Assembly: GCA_031274925.1 (NCBI GenBank)
Contig: JAISPL010000057.1
Location: 41,576-105,575 of the forward strand
Length of the DNA: 64,000 nt
Origin: Syntrophobacterales bacterium
Lineage (GTDB): Bacteria > Desulfobacterota > Syntrophorhabdia > Syntrophorhabdales > Syntrophorhabdaceae
Direction of reading: 5' to 3'
Position 1 is the first letter of the stretch. Each line of letters opens with the position of its first letter. The position numbers and the translations under genes were made by a program. Positions 55,275 through 63,982 of this stretch are shown here, piece after piece. Under the pieces are notes generated by a model, which saw nothing but the letters and a program-made list of their open reading frames with translations, was not told where the DNA came from and ran no database searches.

Positions 55275-56344
55275 AGCGGCTCATGAGCGGAAATGCAGCC
55301 TTGGGAGAGGCGGCAGTCCTTGCAGGGTGCACATGCTATTTCGGGTACCCCATCACGCCCCAGAACGAACTTACCGAATACATGGCAAAGAGAATGGCTG
55401 AAGTGCCGGGCGGTGTCTTCATTCAGTCCGAAAGCGAGATCGCGGCAATCAACATGGTCTTAGGCGCAAGCGTCGCAGGGGCAAGGGCCATGACTTCATC
55501 AAGCAGTCCGGGTATAAGTCTGAAGCAAGAGGGTATATCGTACCTTGCGGCTGACGAGCTGCCCGCAGTCATTGCCGACATGGTGCGTGGCGGACCCGGC
55601 ATGGGAAACATCTCTCCGGCCCAGTCGGATTATCTCCAGGCCACAAGGGGTGGTGGACACGGCGATTACAAGACCATCGTCCTTGCGCCCGCGTCCGTCC
55701 AGGAGTTGGCCGATCTTGTGCCTGTTGCTTTCGATCTTGCTGACGAATACCGGAATCCTGTAATCATCTTAGGTGACGGCATGCTGGGTCAGCTTATGGA
55801 ACCCGTTAGTTTTGACCATATAAAACCACCCGCTGAATTTCCAAAAGACTATATTTTGAACGGAGCAAAAGGGAGACCTTCCCGCATGATCCACTCCCTT
55901 CTTTTCGATACGAAACTTGAGGAAGAACACAACTGGAAGCTTTACAGGAAATTCCAGAGGATAGAACAGAACGAGGTCCGCTTTGAAACATTCATGCTTG
56001 AAGACGCAGAAATGGTTGTCATCGCATACGGTACCTCCGCAAGAATTGCGAAAGGAGCCATCAAAAGGCTCCGGCAGGAGAACCTGAAAGTAGGTCTTAT
56101 ACGGCCAATCACCGTCTGGCCGTTTCCGACAGAGATCATCCAGGAAACCGCGAACCGTGTGGAGAATTTCTTTGTCTTTGAGATGAGCACCGGTCAGTTG
56201 ATAGAAGACGTGAAACTCGCCCTCGGCGGAAAGAGACACATCCACTTCTACGGGCGGCCGGGTGGAGTGATCCCCACCCCGATTGAGCTTTACCGGGTAA
56301 CATCCCGCCATTACTATCAGGCAGTGCGGGAGAAGAGCCAATGA
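55271..56344 (+). CDS. korA: 2-oxoacid:ferredoxin oxidoreductase, alpha subunit (KorA/VorB type)
   Basis: 357-aa subunit with the pyrimidine-binding fold. GNAALGEAAVLAGCTCYFGY, PITPQNELTEYMA, QSESEIAAINMVLGASVAGA, MTSSSSPGISLKQEGISYLA, and C-terminal domain IAYGTSARIAKGAIK, IRPITVWPFPTEII. The enzyme converts a 2-oxoacid plus CoA to acyl-CoA, CO2 and reduced ferredoxin, reversibly. 2-Oxoglutarate or a branched-chain 2-oxoacid are candidates; sequence alone does not decide. Confidence 0.92.
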   Translation: MKRLMSGNAALGEAAVLAGCTCYFGYPITPQNELTEYMAKRMAEVPGGVFIQSESEIAAINMVLGASVAGARAMTSSSSPGISLKQEGISYLAADELPAVIADMVRGGPGMGNISPAQSDYLQATRGGGHGDYKTIVLAPASVQELADLVPVAFDLADEYRNPVIILGDGMLGQLMEPVSFDHIKPPAEFPKDYILNGAKGRPSRMIHSLLFDTKLEEEHNWKLYRKFQRIEQNEVRFETFMLEDAEMVVIAYGTSARIAKGAIKRLRQENLKVGLIRPITVWPFPTEIIQETANRVENFFVFEMSTGQLIEDVKLALGGKRHIHFYGRPGGVIPTPIELYRVTSRHYYQAVREKSQ

Positions 56345-57081
56345 AACAGATATACGGGCGTCCCAAGATTTTAAAAGAGGCGCATTTCCATTATTGCCCT
56401 GGATGTGGGCACAGCATCGTAAATCGGCTCATCGCGGAAGTGGTGGAAGAGATGAAGCTCCGGGACAAGATCATCTGTGTGGCCCCCGCAGGTTGCGGGA
56501 TGCTTCTCTATAACTATTTCGATATAGACACCCTTGAGTCAGCCCATGGCAGGGGTGCTGCCGTATCTACGGGTATCAAGCGCGTGCTCACCGACAGTCT
56601 CGTCTTTTCGTACCAGGGTGACGGTGACCTCGCCGCCATAGGCACCGCCGAAGGTTTCCATGCGGCTAACCGAGGAGAGTTGATCACCGTAATCTTCGTG
56701 AATAACGGGGTCTATGGGATGACGGGTGGGCAGATGGCGCCCACCACGATTCTGCGGCAGGTGACCACCACTTGTCCGGCGGGCAGGAATCCTGATTCCG
56801 CAGGACATCCCGTAAAGATATGCGAAGTTTTCTCCATGCTTGACGGCACGTCATACCTCGAAAGAGTTGCCGTTAATAAACCGGCTGCGGTCATACAGGC
56901 AAAAAAAGCGATCGCAAAGGCTTTTCAGCATCAGATAAACAAGACAGGCTTCTCTCTTGTGGAGATCCTCTCCCCGTGCCCCACAAACTGGAAAATGGAT
57001 CCGATCCGATCGTGCAAGTGGATTGATGAGGTAATGGTAAAAGAGTTTCCTCTGGGGGTAATAAAAGAAGTCACATGCTGA
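56341..57081 (+). CDS. korB: 2-oxoacid:ferredoxin oxidoreductase, beta (TPP) subunit
   Basis: 246-aa TPP-binding subunit. HYCPGCGHSIVNRLIAEVVE near residue 20, APAGCGMLLYNYF, HGRGAAVSTGIKR, YQGDGDLAAIGTAEGFHAAN (GDG motif) with FVNNGVYGMTGGQMAPTT. Overlaps korA by 4 and the gamma gene by 7 bases. Confidence 0.93.
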   Translation: MKQIYGRPKILKEAHFHYCPGCGHSIVNRLIAEVVEEMKLRDKIICVAPAGCGMLLYNYFDIDTLESAHGRGAAVSTGIKRVLTDSLVFSYQGDGDLAAIGTAEGFHAANRGELITVIFVNNGVYGMTGGQMAPTTILRQVTTTCPAGRNPDSAGHPVKICEVFSMLDGTSYLERVAVNKPAAVIQAKKAIAKAFQHQINKTGFSLVEILSPCPTNWKMDPIRSCKWIDEVMVKEFPLGVIKEVTC

Positions 57082-57614
57082 TAAAAACTATATTTTCAGG
57101 TTTCGGCGGTCAGGGTGTCCTTTCCATGGGGTATACAGTGGCGAATACCGCCATGCTTGAAGGGAAATATGTAACTTACTTCCCCTCTTACGGCGTGGAA
57201 GTACGCGGCGGGACTGCAAACTGCACAGTGGTTGTCTCCGATGAGGAGATCGCTTCCCCCGTGGCCTCGGAACCTGACTTCATCGTTGCCATGAACCAGC
57301 CGTCTTTCGCCAGATTTCAGAGTATTCTCCAGTCGGGCGGTCTCATATGTGTCAATTCATCAATTGTAGATACCTCGTCCGCGCGGCACGACATTGAAGT
57401 CTTTTCTGTTCCCACAACGGAGCTTGCGGAGCAGATCGGGTCAGTAAAAGTGGCCAACATGATACTCCTCGGGGCATTCATCCGGGCGAGCAGTATCATC
57501 TCCTTCGATTTTATGATAGAGAACCTTGTCCAGATTTTAGGGGAAGGGAAAGCCAACCTCGTTAAGCTCAACAAACAGGCCCTTGAACTGGGCTTCAATT
57601 TTGCAAAGGAGTAG
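57075..57614 (+). CDS. korG: 2-oxoacid:ferredoxin oxidoreductase, gamma subunit
   Basis: 179-aa gamma-domain subunit. IFSGFGGQGVLSMGYTVANT at the N-terminus, YFPSYGVEVRGGTANCTVVV, and NMILLGAFIRASSIIS. It completes the four-subunit enzyme. Confidence 0.93.
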   Translation: MLIKTIFSGFGGQGVLSMGYTVANTAMLEGKYVTYFPSYGVEVRGGTANCTVVVSDEEIASPVASEPDFIVAMNQPSFARFQSILQSGGLICVNSSIVDTSSARHDIEVFSVPTTELAEQIGSVKVANMILLGAFIRASSIISFDFMIENLVQILGEGKANLVKLNKQALELGFNFAKE

Positions 57615-57621
57615 ACCGGTT

Positions 57622-58050
57622 ATGTCTATTACACAGATCTCCATTGTTCTGGATAACATCCCAGGGGCAATGTCTCACGTGAGTGAATTGCTGGGCAGGG
57701 AAGGGGTAAACATAAGAGCTATCTCCGTAGCAGATACGTCAGATATAAGCGCTGTCCGCTTCGTGGTCGATGATCACGTGAAAGCCCTGCACATTCTTAA
57801 AGCCAACGGCATCTCCACCAAGGAGACGGATGTCCTGGCTGTTGAGACACCGGACCATCCCGGAGGACTGAACGCAGTGCTGAAACCTCTCAAAGAGGCG
57901 GATATCAATGTCCACTACCTCTATCCCCACCTGGGCAGAATAGGAGGGCACGCCATTGTAATCCTGGGCATCGATAAAATCGAGAGGGCGCAGGAATTAC
58001 TCAGAACCAACTGGATTAGAACTCTCGGCACGGAAGTCTACAACATCTAA
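57622..58050 (+). CDS. Tandem ACT-domain protein
   Basis: 142-aa protein of two ACT domains: ITQISIVLDNIPGAMSHVSE (residues 3-22) and DHPGGLNAVLKPLKEADINV (about 75-94), each with the Gly-rich ligand turn. Such proteins bind amino acids and are often encoded beside 2-oxoacid oxidoreductases and aryl-CoA ligases, perhaps sensing aromatic or branched-chain amino acids. ATG 57622 starts the first ACT strand, 7 bases after korG. No catalytic domain. Confidence 0.85.
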   Translation: MSITQISIVLDNIPGAMSHVSELLGREGVNIRAISVADTSDISAVRFVVDDHVKALHILKANGISTKETDVLAVETPDHPGGLNAVLKPLKEADINVHYLYPHLGRIGGHAIVILGIDKIERAQELLRTNWIRTLGTEVYNI

Positions 58051-58336
58051 AGGCACCTTCTTTGGCTAAACCTGCATCCTTCTGCCCTTAACGCCAATAG
58101 TATGTTGGGATTCAACGAATAATTTGGGTAATAATGGCTGATGTTCAATTTCGCCTGATCTTCTCGTGACTGCGGGAGAAGTGACGGTAACCGCTGGAAT
58201 GATATACTCTTCTCTTTAAAGATGCCAGTTCATTTGATGTTCGTGGGTGGCCTTTATCAGTGACGGGATTATTCTGTGAACCGGCAAATTTTGTGCTGAC
58301 CGGTGATTTGGCAGCCGGTCTGCCGGACACGAACGG
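58051..58336. other. Convergent intergenic region
   Basis: 285 bases between convergent genes. A minus-strand frame (58145-58330, ending SLKRRVYHSSGYRHFSRSHE) has no recognised match. No clear terminator; a short stem CTTCTC/GAGAAG is near 58162-58183. Confidence 0.4.
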
Positions 58337-59755
58337 TCATTCCTCCAACAACCTTTCCATTTCCGCGCAGGTGATCTCCCGAGGGCGGGCTGTTGATTTC
58401 GGTCTCATTATGTAATGGAGTAATATCTTATACGTGTTGTAATCGAAAGTATTGTCGGACCGGAATGTCTGTCTTCTGCCATGTTCGTCGAACCGGAACG
58501 AGGCAAGGAGGCACCATTGGTCGGCCAGAAAAGCCTCCCCTAATCCGTCTCCCCTTTTTTCTTCAATAAGTATCGGTCCTGTAAAAGGCCATGTTCTTAT
58601 GCTCCGTCCCGTTATGGCGAGGGCGAACCTCAGATTGTATCGCGAAGGAGACTCCGTGACCGTGTACGGGTCCGAACAAATACCGGAATGACAACAGATG
58701 CAGTTCCTCTTCTCGTTCTCCAGCCCCAGTTTTCTCGGGCAGAGTCGGTGCTCTTTTGCCGCCTGCCAGAGGAATTTTTTGGCCTGTTTCACCGACCTGA
58801 AAATATTGATCCCATCCTTGAGTTCCTCGACACAGATAATGCCCTGATTCTCGATCAGGACCGTACTGTACCCCCATTCGTCAACTGTTTTTTTCACCAC
58901 CGCAAGGCTCTCGCTGGTCCTGCGGTTGCAAAGAGGCAGCAGTTCTTTTATCAACCTCAGCTCAAGCAGGAGTGCTCCGAGCTCACCCGCCGTCTCGACT
59001 GTCCTTATTTCGGCGGTCTGCCTGAAAATAGCGGCCTCTTTTACGAAACTGCTCTCGTTCGAGAAGTGTGAGTAAACTTTGCTTTTGATATTCTTCCCTT
59101 TTCCCACGTAAAGCGGCTTACCGGTCTGGTCATAGAACACATAGACACCGGGGTATTCAGGAAGATTCCTGACGACCGATTCTTCAATAAGGGGCGGCAG
59201 CGCGGGGGTCTTTGATATCTTCCTGAAAGCCTCTGTCAGGTATGTTTCCCGAAAACTTGCCGAAAGGATCTTCATAAAATCCCAGATAACCGTTGCGTCA
59301 CCTAATGCGCGGTGGCGGTCCGTGCACGTCAGACCGAAGCGCTTGATGATGCTGTCGAGACTGTGCTTCCTGTGTTCTGGGAACAGGCGGCGGGAGAGGC
59401 GCATGGTGCACAGGCATCTGGCGCTGAAACTGAGTCCTTCGCGGCGGAACTCTTCCCTTACAAACCCGTAGTCAAATTGGGCGTTGTGGGCGACAAAGAC
59501 TGCCCCGCCCAAGAGCCGGAAGACGTCATTCCGTATCGACGTGAAGGTTGGAGCCTCCCGCAATCCCCTGTTTGTAATACCTGTCAGGCCTTCAACGTAA
59601 GGAGAGATAGGGAACTCGGGATCGACGAGGGTAGAGTAAGTTTCGGTAATCTCCCCGTTTTGGACTCTCAAGATTGCAATTTCGATAATACGGTCGAAGG
59701 AGGTCATGAGGCCCGTCGTCTCCAAGTCAACAATAGCTAAATCAGAGTTACACAT
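58337..59755 (-). CDS. DnaQ-type exonuclease fused to GIY-YIG (UvrC/Cho-like) nuclease
   Basis: 472-aa two-nuclease fusion. Residues 5-170 are a DEDDh exonuclease: AIVDLETTG, AHNAQFDYGFV, and HRALGDATVIWDF. Residues 200-290 are a GIY-YIG domain (LPEYPGVYVFYDQTGKPLYV, GKGKNIKSKVYSHF). A UvrC-like Cys-bearing region follows (CPRKLGLENEKRNCICC, then SGICSDPY). The fusion resembles Cho-type repair nucleases. Likely acts in DNA repair, incising damaged DNA and trimming 3' ends (inference). Single gene. Confidence 0.88.
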   Translation of the reverse strand: MCNSDLAIVDLETTGLMTSFDRIIEIAILRVQNGEITETYSTLVDPEFPISPYVEGLTGITNRGLREAPTFTSIRNDVFRLLGGAVFVAHNAQFDYGFVREEFRREGLSFSARCLCTMRLSRRLFPEHRKHSLDSIIKRFGLTCTDRHRALGDATVIWDFMKILSASFRETYLTEAFRKISKTPALPPLIEESVVRNLPEYPGVYVFYDQTGKPLYVGKGKNIKSKVYSHFSNESSFVKEAAIFRQTAEIRTVETAGELGALLLELRLIKELLPLCNRRTSESLAVVKKTVDEWGYSTVLIENQGIICVEELKDGINIFRSVKQAKKFLWQAAKEHRLCPRKLGLENEKRNCICCHSGICSDPYTVTESPSRYNLRFALAITGRSIRTWPFTGPILIEEKRGDGLGEAFLADQWCLLASFRFDEHGRRQTFRSDNTFDYNTYKILLHYIMRPKSTARPREITCAEMERLLEE

Positions 59756-59932
59756 ATCGACAAAACCAGCGGTTATTTAATCAGGTTTGGAAAGATAAGT
59801 AAAGGAAGGAAAAATTAGTTGCAAAACCCCTTCTGCCCGAAGATCAATCTGCTCCCGTCATGCTCTGAACATGATATGGGAACGACATTACAGGGGTAAA
59901 GACCTGAGATAATACCTGATGACCGCGGGGGC

Positions 59933-60178
59933 TTACTGGCCAAGCAATGCGACAGCCTCCGTTCTGCTGCAATGGGCGTACTCAATCCGCACGTCAAAAT
60001 CCTCATTTTTTGTCATGTTATGTAAAGTCTCGTTTCCCAATGAGTCCAAAGCGCCGCTTACCACATCGGAAATATCTATTGCGCAACGCTGACAAACCTC
60101 AAAAACAGTAAATCCCTGCTCGGTCTCCACCCCGGCCATAGCGTTTGTCATATTGAGATACCGTACTAAACCTTTCAT
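59933..60178 (-). CDS. Small hypothetical protein
   Basis: 81-aa open frame (FTVFEVCQRCAIDISDVVSG, then NEDFDVRIEYAHCSRTEAVA) with ACGAGG a few bases before its ATG. Contains CQRC and one further Cys, possibly a metal site. It has no signal peptide and resembles nothing I recognise. Stands alone in an 890-base gap. Confidence 0.5.
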   Translation of the reverse strand: MKGLVRYLNMTNAMAGVETEQGFTVFEVCQRCAIDISDVVSGALDSLGNETLHNMTKNEDFDVRIEYAHCSRTEAVALLGQ

Positions 60179-60386
60179 GGAACCTCGTCAGGAGATTGCT
60201 GCCTTGCGGTCGGGCTGCGAGCCGCTGTTTTTGTGATCTGTCAAAGTTATTGTGTTATGTGACTCGCTGTTTCTCGCCATCTTCTTATCTATTTTCAAAG
60301 CCGGCCCTCCGCCGGCCATATTCGGTGATAAACGAACTGTCACGATCATCTATCGCCCCTTTAAAAGGATCTACAGGAGATAGTCT
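60179..60386. other. Non-coding spacer
   Basis: 208 bases with short inverted repeat GCCGGCCCTCCGCCGGC near 60300-60316; no gene seen. Confidence 0.4.
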
Positions 60387-60524
60387 TTATCCATCTTTTG
60401 ACGATTTTTCCAGATAATCCGCTTTTACGATACGAATGGCCGCAATCCTTTTTGAAGTAATATAGTCCGTTAGACTTGCCATCAGAATAAGGAGCGCTAT
60501 CACGGCAATGAGCAATCTCTTCAC
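60387..60524 (-). CDS. Small single-helix membrane protein (hypothetical)
   Basis: 45-aa frame starting GTG: KRLLIAVIALLILMASLTDY followed by ITSKRIAAIRIVKADYLEKS. One strong N-terminal hydrophobic helix and a charged tail. AGG sits 8 bases before the start. Could be a small membrane peptide or an uncleaved signal; unproven. Confidence 0.4.
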   Translation of the reverse strand: MKRLLIAVIALLILMASLTDYITSKRIAAIRIVKADYLEKSSKDG

Positions 60525-60644
60525 TCTTTTTACCTGCTAAGTAGTTAATGAAAACTTCGCTTGCCGAGTCTATTATCCATAAATCCTCATTTGATTGCAA
60601 GTTGAAAGCCTTGCAAACCTGAGTCTTTCCCGTTAGAATAGATC

Positions 60645-61421
60645 ATGGACGATCTACTGGAGTTTGCCGTCAACTGCGCTTATGAATCAGGGCGCATCCA
60701 ACGCAAGTACTACGGGAAGAGGTTCGAGATACACCATAAAGGGGAGATTAATCTCGTCACCGATGTGGACTTTGAGTGCCAGAACCGGATCATTGAGCTA
60801 ATCAAAGCCAGTTTCCCTGACGACGAAGTCATTGCCGAGGAAAAGACAAACTATTACGGTGGGACGAAGAACCGCTGGATTGTCGACCCTCTCGACGGTA
60901 CCACCAACTACGCTCACGGCTATCCCTTCTTCTGTACCTCCATCGCTTACGAAGAGGAGGGCATGATCACCTTAGGCGTGGTTTATAACCCCATCTTCAA
61001 GGAGCTTTTTTTCACGAGAAAAGGCGGGGGTGCATACCTGAACGGAAACAAGATAAGGGTTTCCGGGACCTATGACCTGAAGAAATCATTGGTCAGTACG
61101 GGATTCCCTTACGACCTTGCCACCAATCCGAACAACAATGTTGACCACTTCACACGGTTCCTCTTTGAGGCTCAGGCGATTCGAAGGGACGGCTCAGCGG
61201 CCCTCAACCTGAGCTACCTCGCGTGCGGAAGATTCGACGGCTTCTGGGAACTGAACCTCAATCCATGGGACGTGGCCGCAGGCGCCCTCATGGTCCTTGA
61301 AGCCGACGGAATGATCACCACCTTCAGCGGAGGGGAATATAACATCTATTCTGGTGAGATTCTTGCCTCCAATGGGCTTATCCACCAGAAAATGAGCCAT
61401 GTTCTGGGAAGAAATTTATAG
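60645..61421 (+). CDS. suhB: Inositol-monophosphatase family phosphatase
   Basis: 258-aa Mg-dependent, Li-sensitive-type phosphatase. First metal motif EVIAEEKTN, second WIVDPLDGTTNYAHGYPFFC (residues about 84-103), C-terminal motif NPWDVAAGALMVLEADG. Likely removes phosphate from myo-inositol-1-phosphate or a related sugar phosphate; SuhB also has a transcription role in some bacteria. Single gene. Confidence 0.9.
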   Translation: MDDLLEFAVNCAYESGRIQRKYYGKRFEIHHKGEINLVTDVDFECQNRIIELIKASFPDDEVIAEEKTNYYGGTKNRWIVDPLDGTTNYAHGYPFFCTSIAYEEEGMITLGVVYNPIFKELFFTRKGGGAYLNGNKIRVSGTYDLKKSLVSTGFPYDLATNPNNNVDHFTRFLFEAQAIRRDGSAALNLSYLACGRFDGFWELNLNPWDVAAGALMVLEADGMITTFSGGEYNIYSGEILASNGLIHQKMSHVLGRNL

Positions 61422-61682
61422 AAGAAGTTTATAAGGGAATATGCGATTGATGAGATCAGGAATATCGTACAGTTCGGGGCCTGGTGTCCATATTTCCCTC
61501 GTTTTTTAGCGGTCCCGGAGGATTATGGTGATGCGCGAGGTTTTGGCGAAACATCCGAACGCTACCTTGGGAATTGGAGTTAGAACTCAAAGAGACGAAG
61601 AGTCCCCCAAGTCAGGAACAGACGCCAGAGGGGGGCACATACTTTCAGGCGGCAACGACGAGTTGAGGAAAAGACGAGCGGG

Positions 61683-62447
61683 TCAGAAGGAAGATTTCAT
61701 ACCGTCATATGCCGCCACTACCTCCACTCCCGTCTCCTTTTTTAACTGCTCAGCAAGGAGCCACGGCTTTTCTTTTATCATGCTGAAGCCGAAGTGGGTC
61801 ATAATGGCCATTTTAGGTTTGGCTTTCGATATGATGGAGGCGAAGTCATAGAAGGAGAGGTGATCAAGAGGGAGATTCTTATCTATGGGTTCGACCCGAA
61901 GTACATTCACTATCAGGTAATCGGTATGGTAAATATCGGGTAGCTCATCAAAAAACTTTGTGTCCGAAATGAGTCCTATGGTCACGCCGAGATTGAATAT
62001 TAGCCCATATGTTTCTACCCCGTGGATATGTCTTACCGGGGTTTCGAAGGTCACGTCCTTTACGGTGTAGCTCTTCTTTTCCTTCATGACCTCAATTCTG
62101 TCGATATACTGCGTAGCATACTTCAGCACAACAGGGTCACCGGATACGGCATCATTCGGACAAAAAAGAACGCCCTTCTTCGTGAAGCCTCCGTTGGTCA
62201 TGGCCTCAATCATAATGTTCACATCATTTGCGTGATCAAGGTGCTTGTGGGTCAATATTATGCCGTCCAGGCGGCTCGGATCGAAATGATCCTTTGATCC
62301 GCGAATTCTCACCACCGCTCCGGGTCCGGGATCAATGTACAGGTTAGTATCTTTGTAGTTAAGCCACAGACCGCCTGTTGCCCTTATCTGATTCGCGGCA
62401 ACAAACCGAGCCCCACCCGTCCCGAAGAACTTTATAAACCCTTCCAT
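61683..62447 (-). CDS. Metallo-beta-lactamase-fold hydrolase
   Basis: 254-aa MBL-fold protein: GGLWLNYKDTNLYIDPGPGA, metal motif ILTHKHLDHANDV (HxHxDH) near residue 68, RHIHGVETYGL, GLISDTKFF, and IMTHFGFSMI. Resembles RNase Z/lactonase-like cytosolic hydrolases; substrate unknown. Divergent from ogt with a 38-base gap and an AGGAGG-type site. Confidence 0.85.
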   Translation of the reverse strand: MEGFIKFFGTGGARFVAANQIRATGGLWLNYKDTNLYIDPGPGAVVRIRGSKDHFDPSRLDGIILTHKHLDHANDVNIMIEAMTNGGFTKKGVLFCPNDAVSGDPVVLKYATQYIDRIEVMKEKKSYTVKDVTFETPVRHIHGVETYGLIFNLGVTIGLISDTKFFDELPDIYHTDYLIVNVLRVEPIDKNLPLDHLSFYDFASIISKAKPKMAIMTHFGFSMIKEKPWLLAEQLKKETGVEVVAAYDGMKSSF

Positions 62448-62485
62448 TCAAAACCTCCTTCATGGTATTCCTATTGTAGGTGTTC

Positions 62486-63043
62486 ATGGGACCAAATGTC
62501 AATTCAGATGCGCCGGAGTTCTCAATCCGTGAATCCTCTCTGGGAAACATGGCGTTTGTGGCTCGGGCGGGGCGGCTTATAGAGTTCGACATCTCACGCA
62601 AGACGGAATATGAGATCAGAAAGCAGCTTGTGGCGCGGTACCCGGATGCAACAATGTCCGACAAGAATTTCAGAATGATATACCTCCTTCTCGACCGCTA
62701 TTTGAGGGGCCAAAAAGTCGAGTTTCACATTGATGTGGACCTCTCCGGACAAAGAGAATTCACGAGAAACATACTTACAGAACTACGGAAAGTCCCTTAT
62801 GGCCAAGTTATCAGTTACGGCGGGCTTGCCAGAAACGCCGGGTACAGAAACTCGGCCCGCGCGGCAGGACAGGCTTGCGGGAAAAACCCAATTCCCATAA
62901 TCATTCCCTGTCACAGGGTAATCAACAAAGACGGCTCCATCGGAGGCTTTGGGATGGGATCGAATTTCAAGAAAAGGCTCCTGGCAATTGAGGGAATTGT
63001 CTTTAATAAGGCAGCCGTCAGGTCTTTCACTGGCAGTAGATGA
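62486..63043 (+). CDS. ogt: Methylated-DNA--protein-cysteine methyltransferase
   Basis: 185-aa suicide alkyltransferase repairing O6-alkylguanine. Helix-turn-helix region VPYGQVISYGGLARNAGYRN with AARAAGQACGKNP, and the reactive Cys in IIIPCHRVINKDGSIGGF. A short N-terminal RNase-H-like domain precedes. ATG 62486 preferred over GTG 62480, with TAGG upstream. Confidence 0.92.
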   Translation: MGPNVNSDAPEFSIRESSLGNMAFVARAGRLIEFDISRKTEYEIRKQLVARYPDATMSDKNFRMIYLLLDRYLRGQKVEFHIDVDLSGQREFTRNILTELRKVPYGQVISYGGLARNAGYRNSARAAGQACGKNPIPIIIPCHRVINKDGSIGGFGMGSNFKKRLLAIEGIVFNKAAVRSFTGSR

Positions 63044-63077
63044 TCAATCACTAACGACAACTACTGGAATATAGCCT

Positions 63078-63884
63078 TTATGGTGCCATATTCATACTGC
63101 CCGTGCGGTATGCTTCCAGATCCAGCGCTGTGTATATAAAGCCGTACTTTTTCAACTGCCGGGAGATTTTTTCCCTCTCGGCGATCACTGCATGGAAGTC
63201 GTTCCTCGTCACCTCTATCCGTGCCATATCGCCATGATATCTGACCCTCACCTGGGTAAGCCCCAGGCTCTTCAGGAATTCCTCGGAAAGTTCAATCTTC
63301 TTTAGAAGGGGCGCAGTTATGGCGGTGCCATATGGAATCCTTGACGCAAGGCAGGCGAGGGAAGGTTTGTCATGGGTCGGAAGCCCGTGGGTCTTTGAAA
63401 GCTCCCTGACCTCCGCCTTGGTAAGTTTCGCCATGAGAATAGGACTCACGATATTTCTCTCGGCGCATGCCCTTCTTCCTGGCCTGAAATCATCCATGTC
63501 ATCAAGGTTTGAACCTTCAAGTATGTGTTTCAGGCCTCGCTCCTTAGCCGTCTTTCCGGCCATCTCAAAGAGGTTGAGTTTGCAGTAGTAACAACGCTCC
63601 CGAGGATTGCGGATATAATCCTTGTCATTCATCTCTGAGGTCTCGACGCATACATATTCCGCCCCCATGTGATCGGCGTACTTCTTCGCCTCCCGGACTT
63701 CCTGAGCAGGGTATGAAGGAGATATTCCGATGAAAGCCAGGACGTTCTCTCTTCCAAGAACATCGACACAGCACTTCAGAAGAAAGGTGCTGTCTACACC
63801 ACCGGAATATGCCACCAGAACCTTCTCGAGACCTTTTATGATCTCTTTTATGCGCTCAAATTTCAAGATTGTACTACTACTCAT
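63078..63884 (-). CDS. larE: LarE, ATP-dependent sacrificial sulfur transferase
   Basis: 268-aa PP-loop enzyme that supplies sulfur for the nickel-pincer cofactor of lactate racemase-type enzymes. PP loop VAYSGGVDSTFLLK at residues 25-38, RERCYYCKLNLFE, HILEGSNLDDMDDFRPGRRA, and LACLASRIPYGTAI. Cys at CYYC plus the Cys of LACLASR may hold a [4Fe-4S] cluster, as in the three-cysteine LarE class. Convergent with ogt. larB, larC and larA are not in the window. The start ATG 63884 begins the conserved part; the frame is open 16 codons upstream. Confidence 0.9.
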   Translation of the reverse strand: MSSSTILKFERIKEIIKGLEKVLVAYSGGVDSTFLLKCCVDVLGRENVLAFIGISPSYPAQEVREAKKYADHMGAEYVCVETSEMNDKDYIRNPRERCYYCKLNLFEMAGKTAKERGLKHILEGSNLDDMDDFRPGRRACAERNIVSPILMAKLTKAEVRELSKTHGLPTHDKPSLACLASRIPYGTAITAPLLKKIELSEEFLKSLGLTQVRVRYHGDMARIEVTRNDFHAVIAEREKISRQLKKYGFIYTALDLEAYRTGSMNMAP

Positions 63885-63919
63885 CACCAATACTATATCA
63901 ATTATTAATACCCATGCGC

Positions 63920-63982
63920 AAGAGATAGGCATGTGAACATATAGGCAGTGCGCCTATCTCTTATGTTGCACGCTGCCTATAT
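63920..63982. repeat. Two interlocked inverted repeats
   Basis: AAGAGATAGGC (63920-63930) pairs with GCCTATCTCTT (63952-63962). ATATAGGCAG (63939-63948) pairs with CTGCCTATAT (63973-63982). The arms alternate, so both stems together would form a pseudoknot. All four share the ATAGGC core, allowing alternative pairings. Upstream of larE on its strand; function unknown. Confidence 0.6.

Noticed and set aside
61525..61851. 108-codon plus-strand frame between the phosphatase and the MBL gene
   Set aside because: Its second half is antisense to the MBL-fold gene and the first half has no recognisable features.
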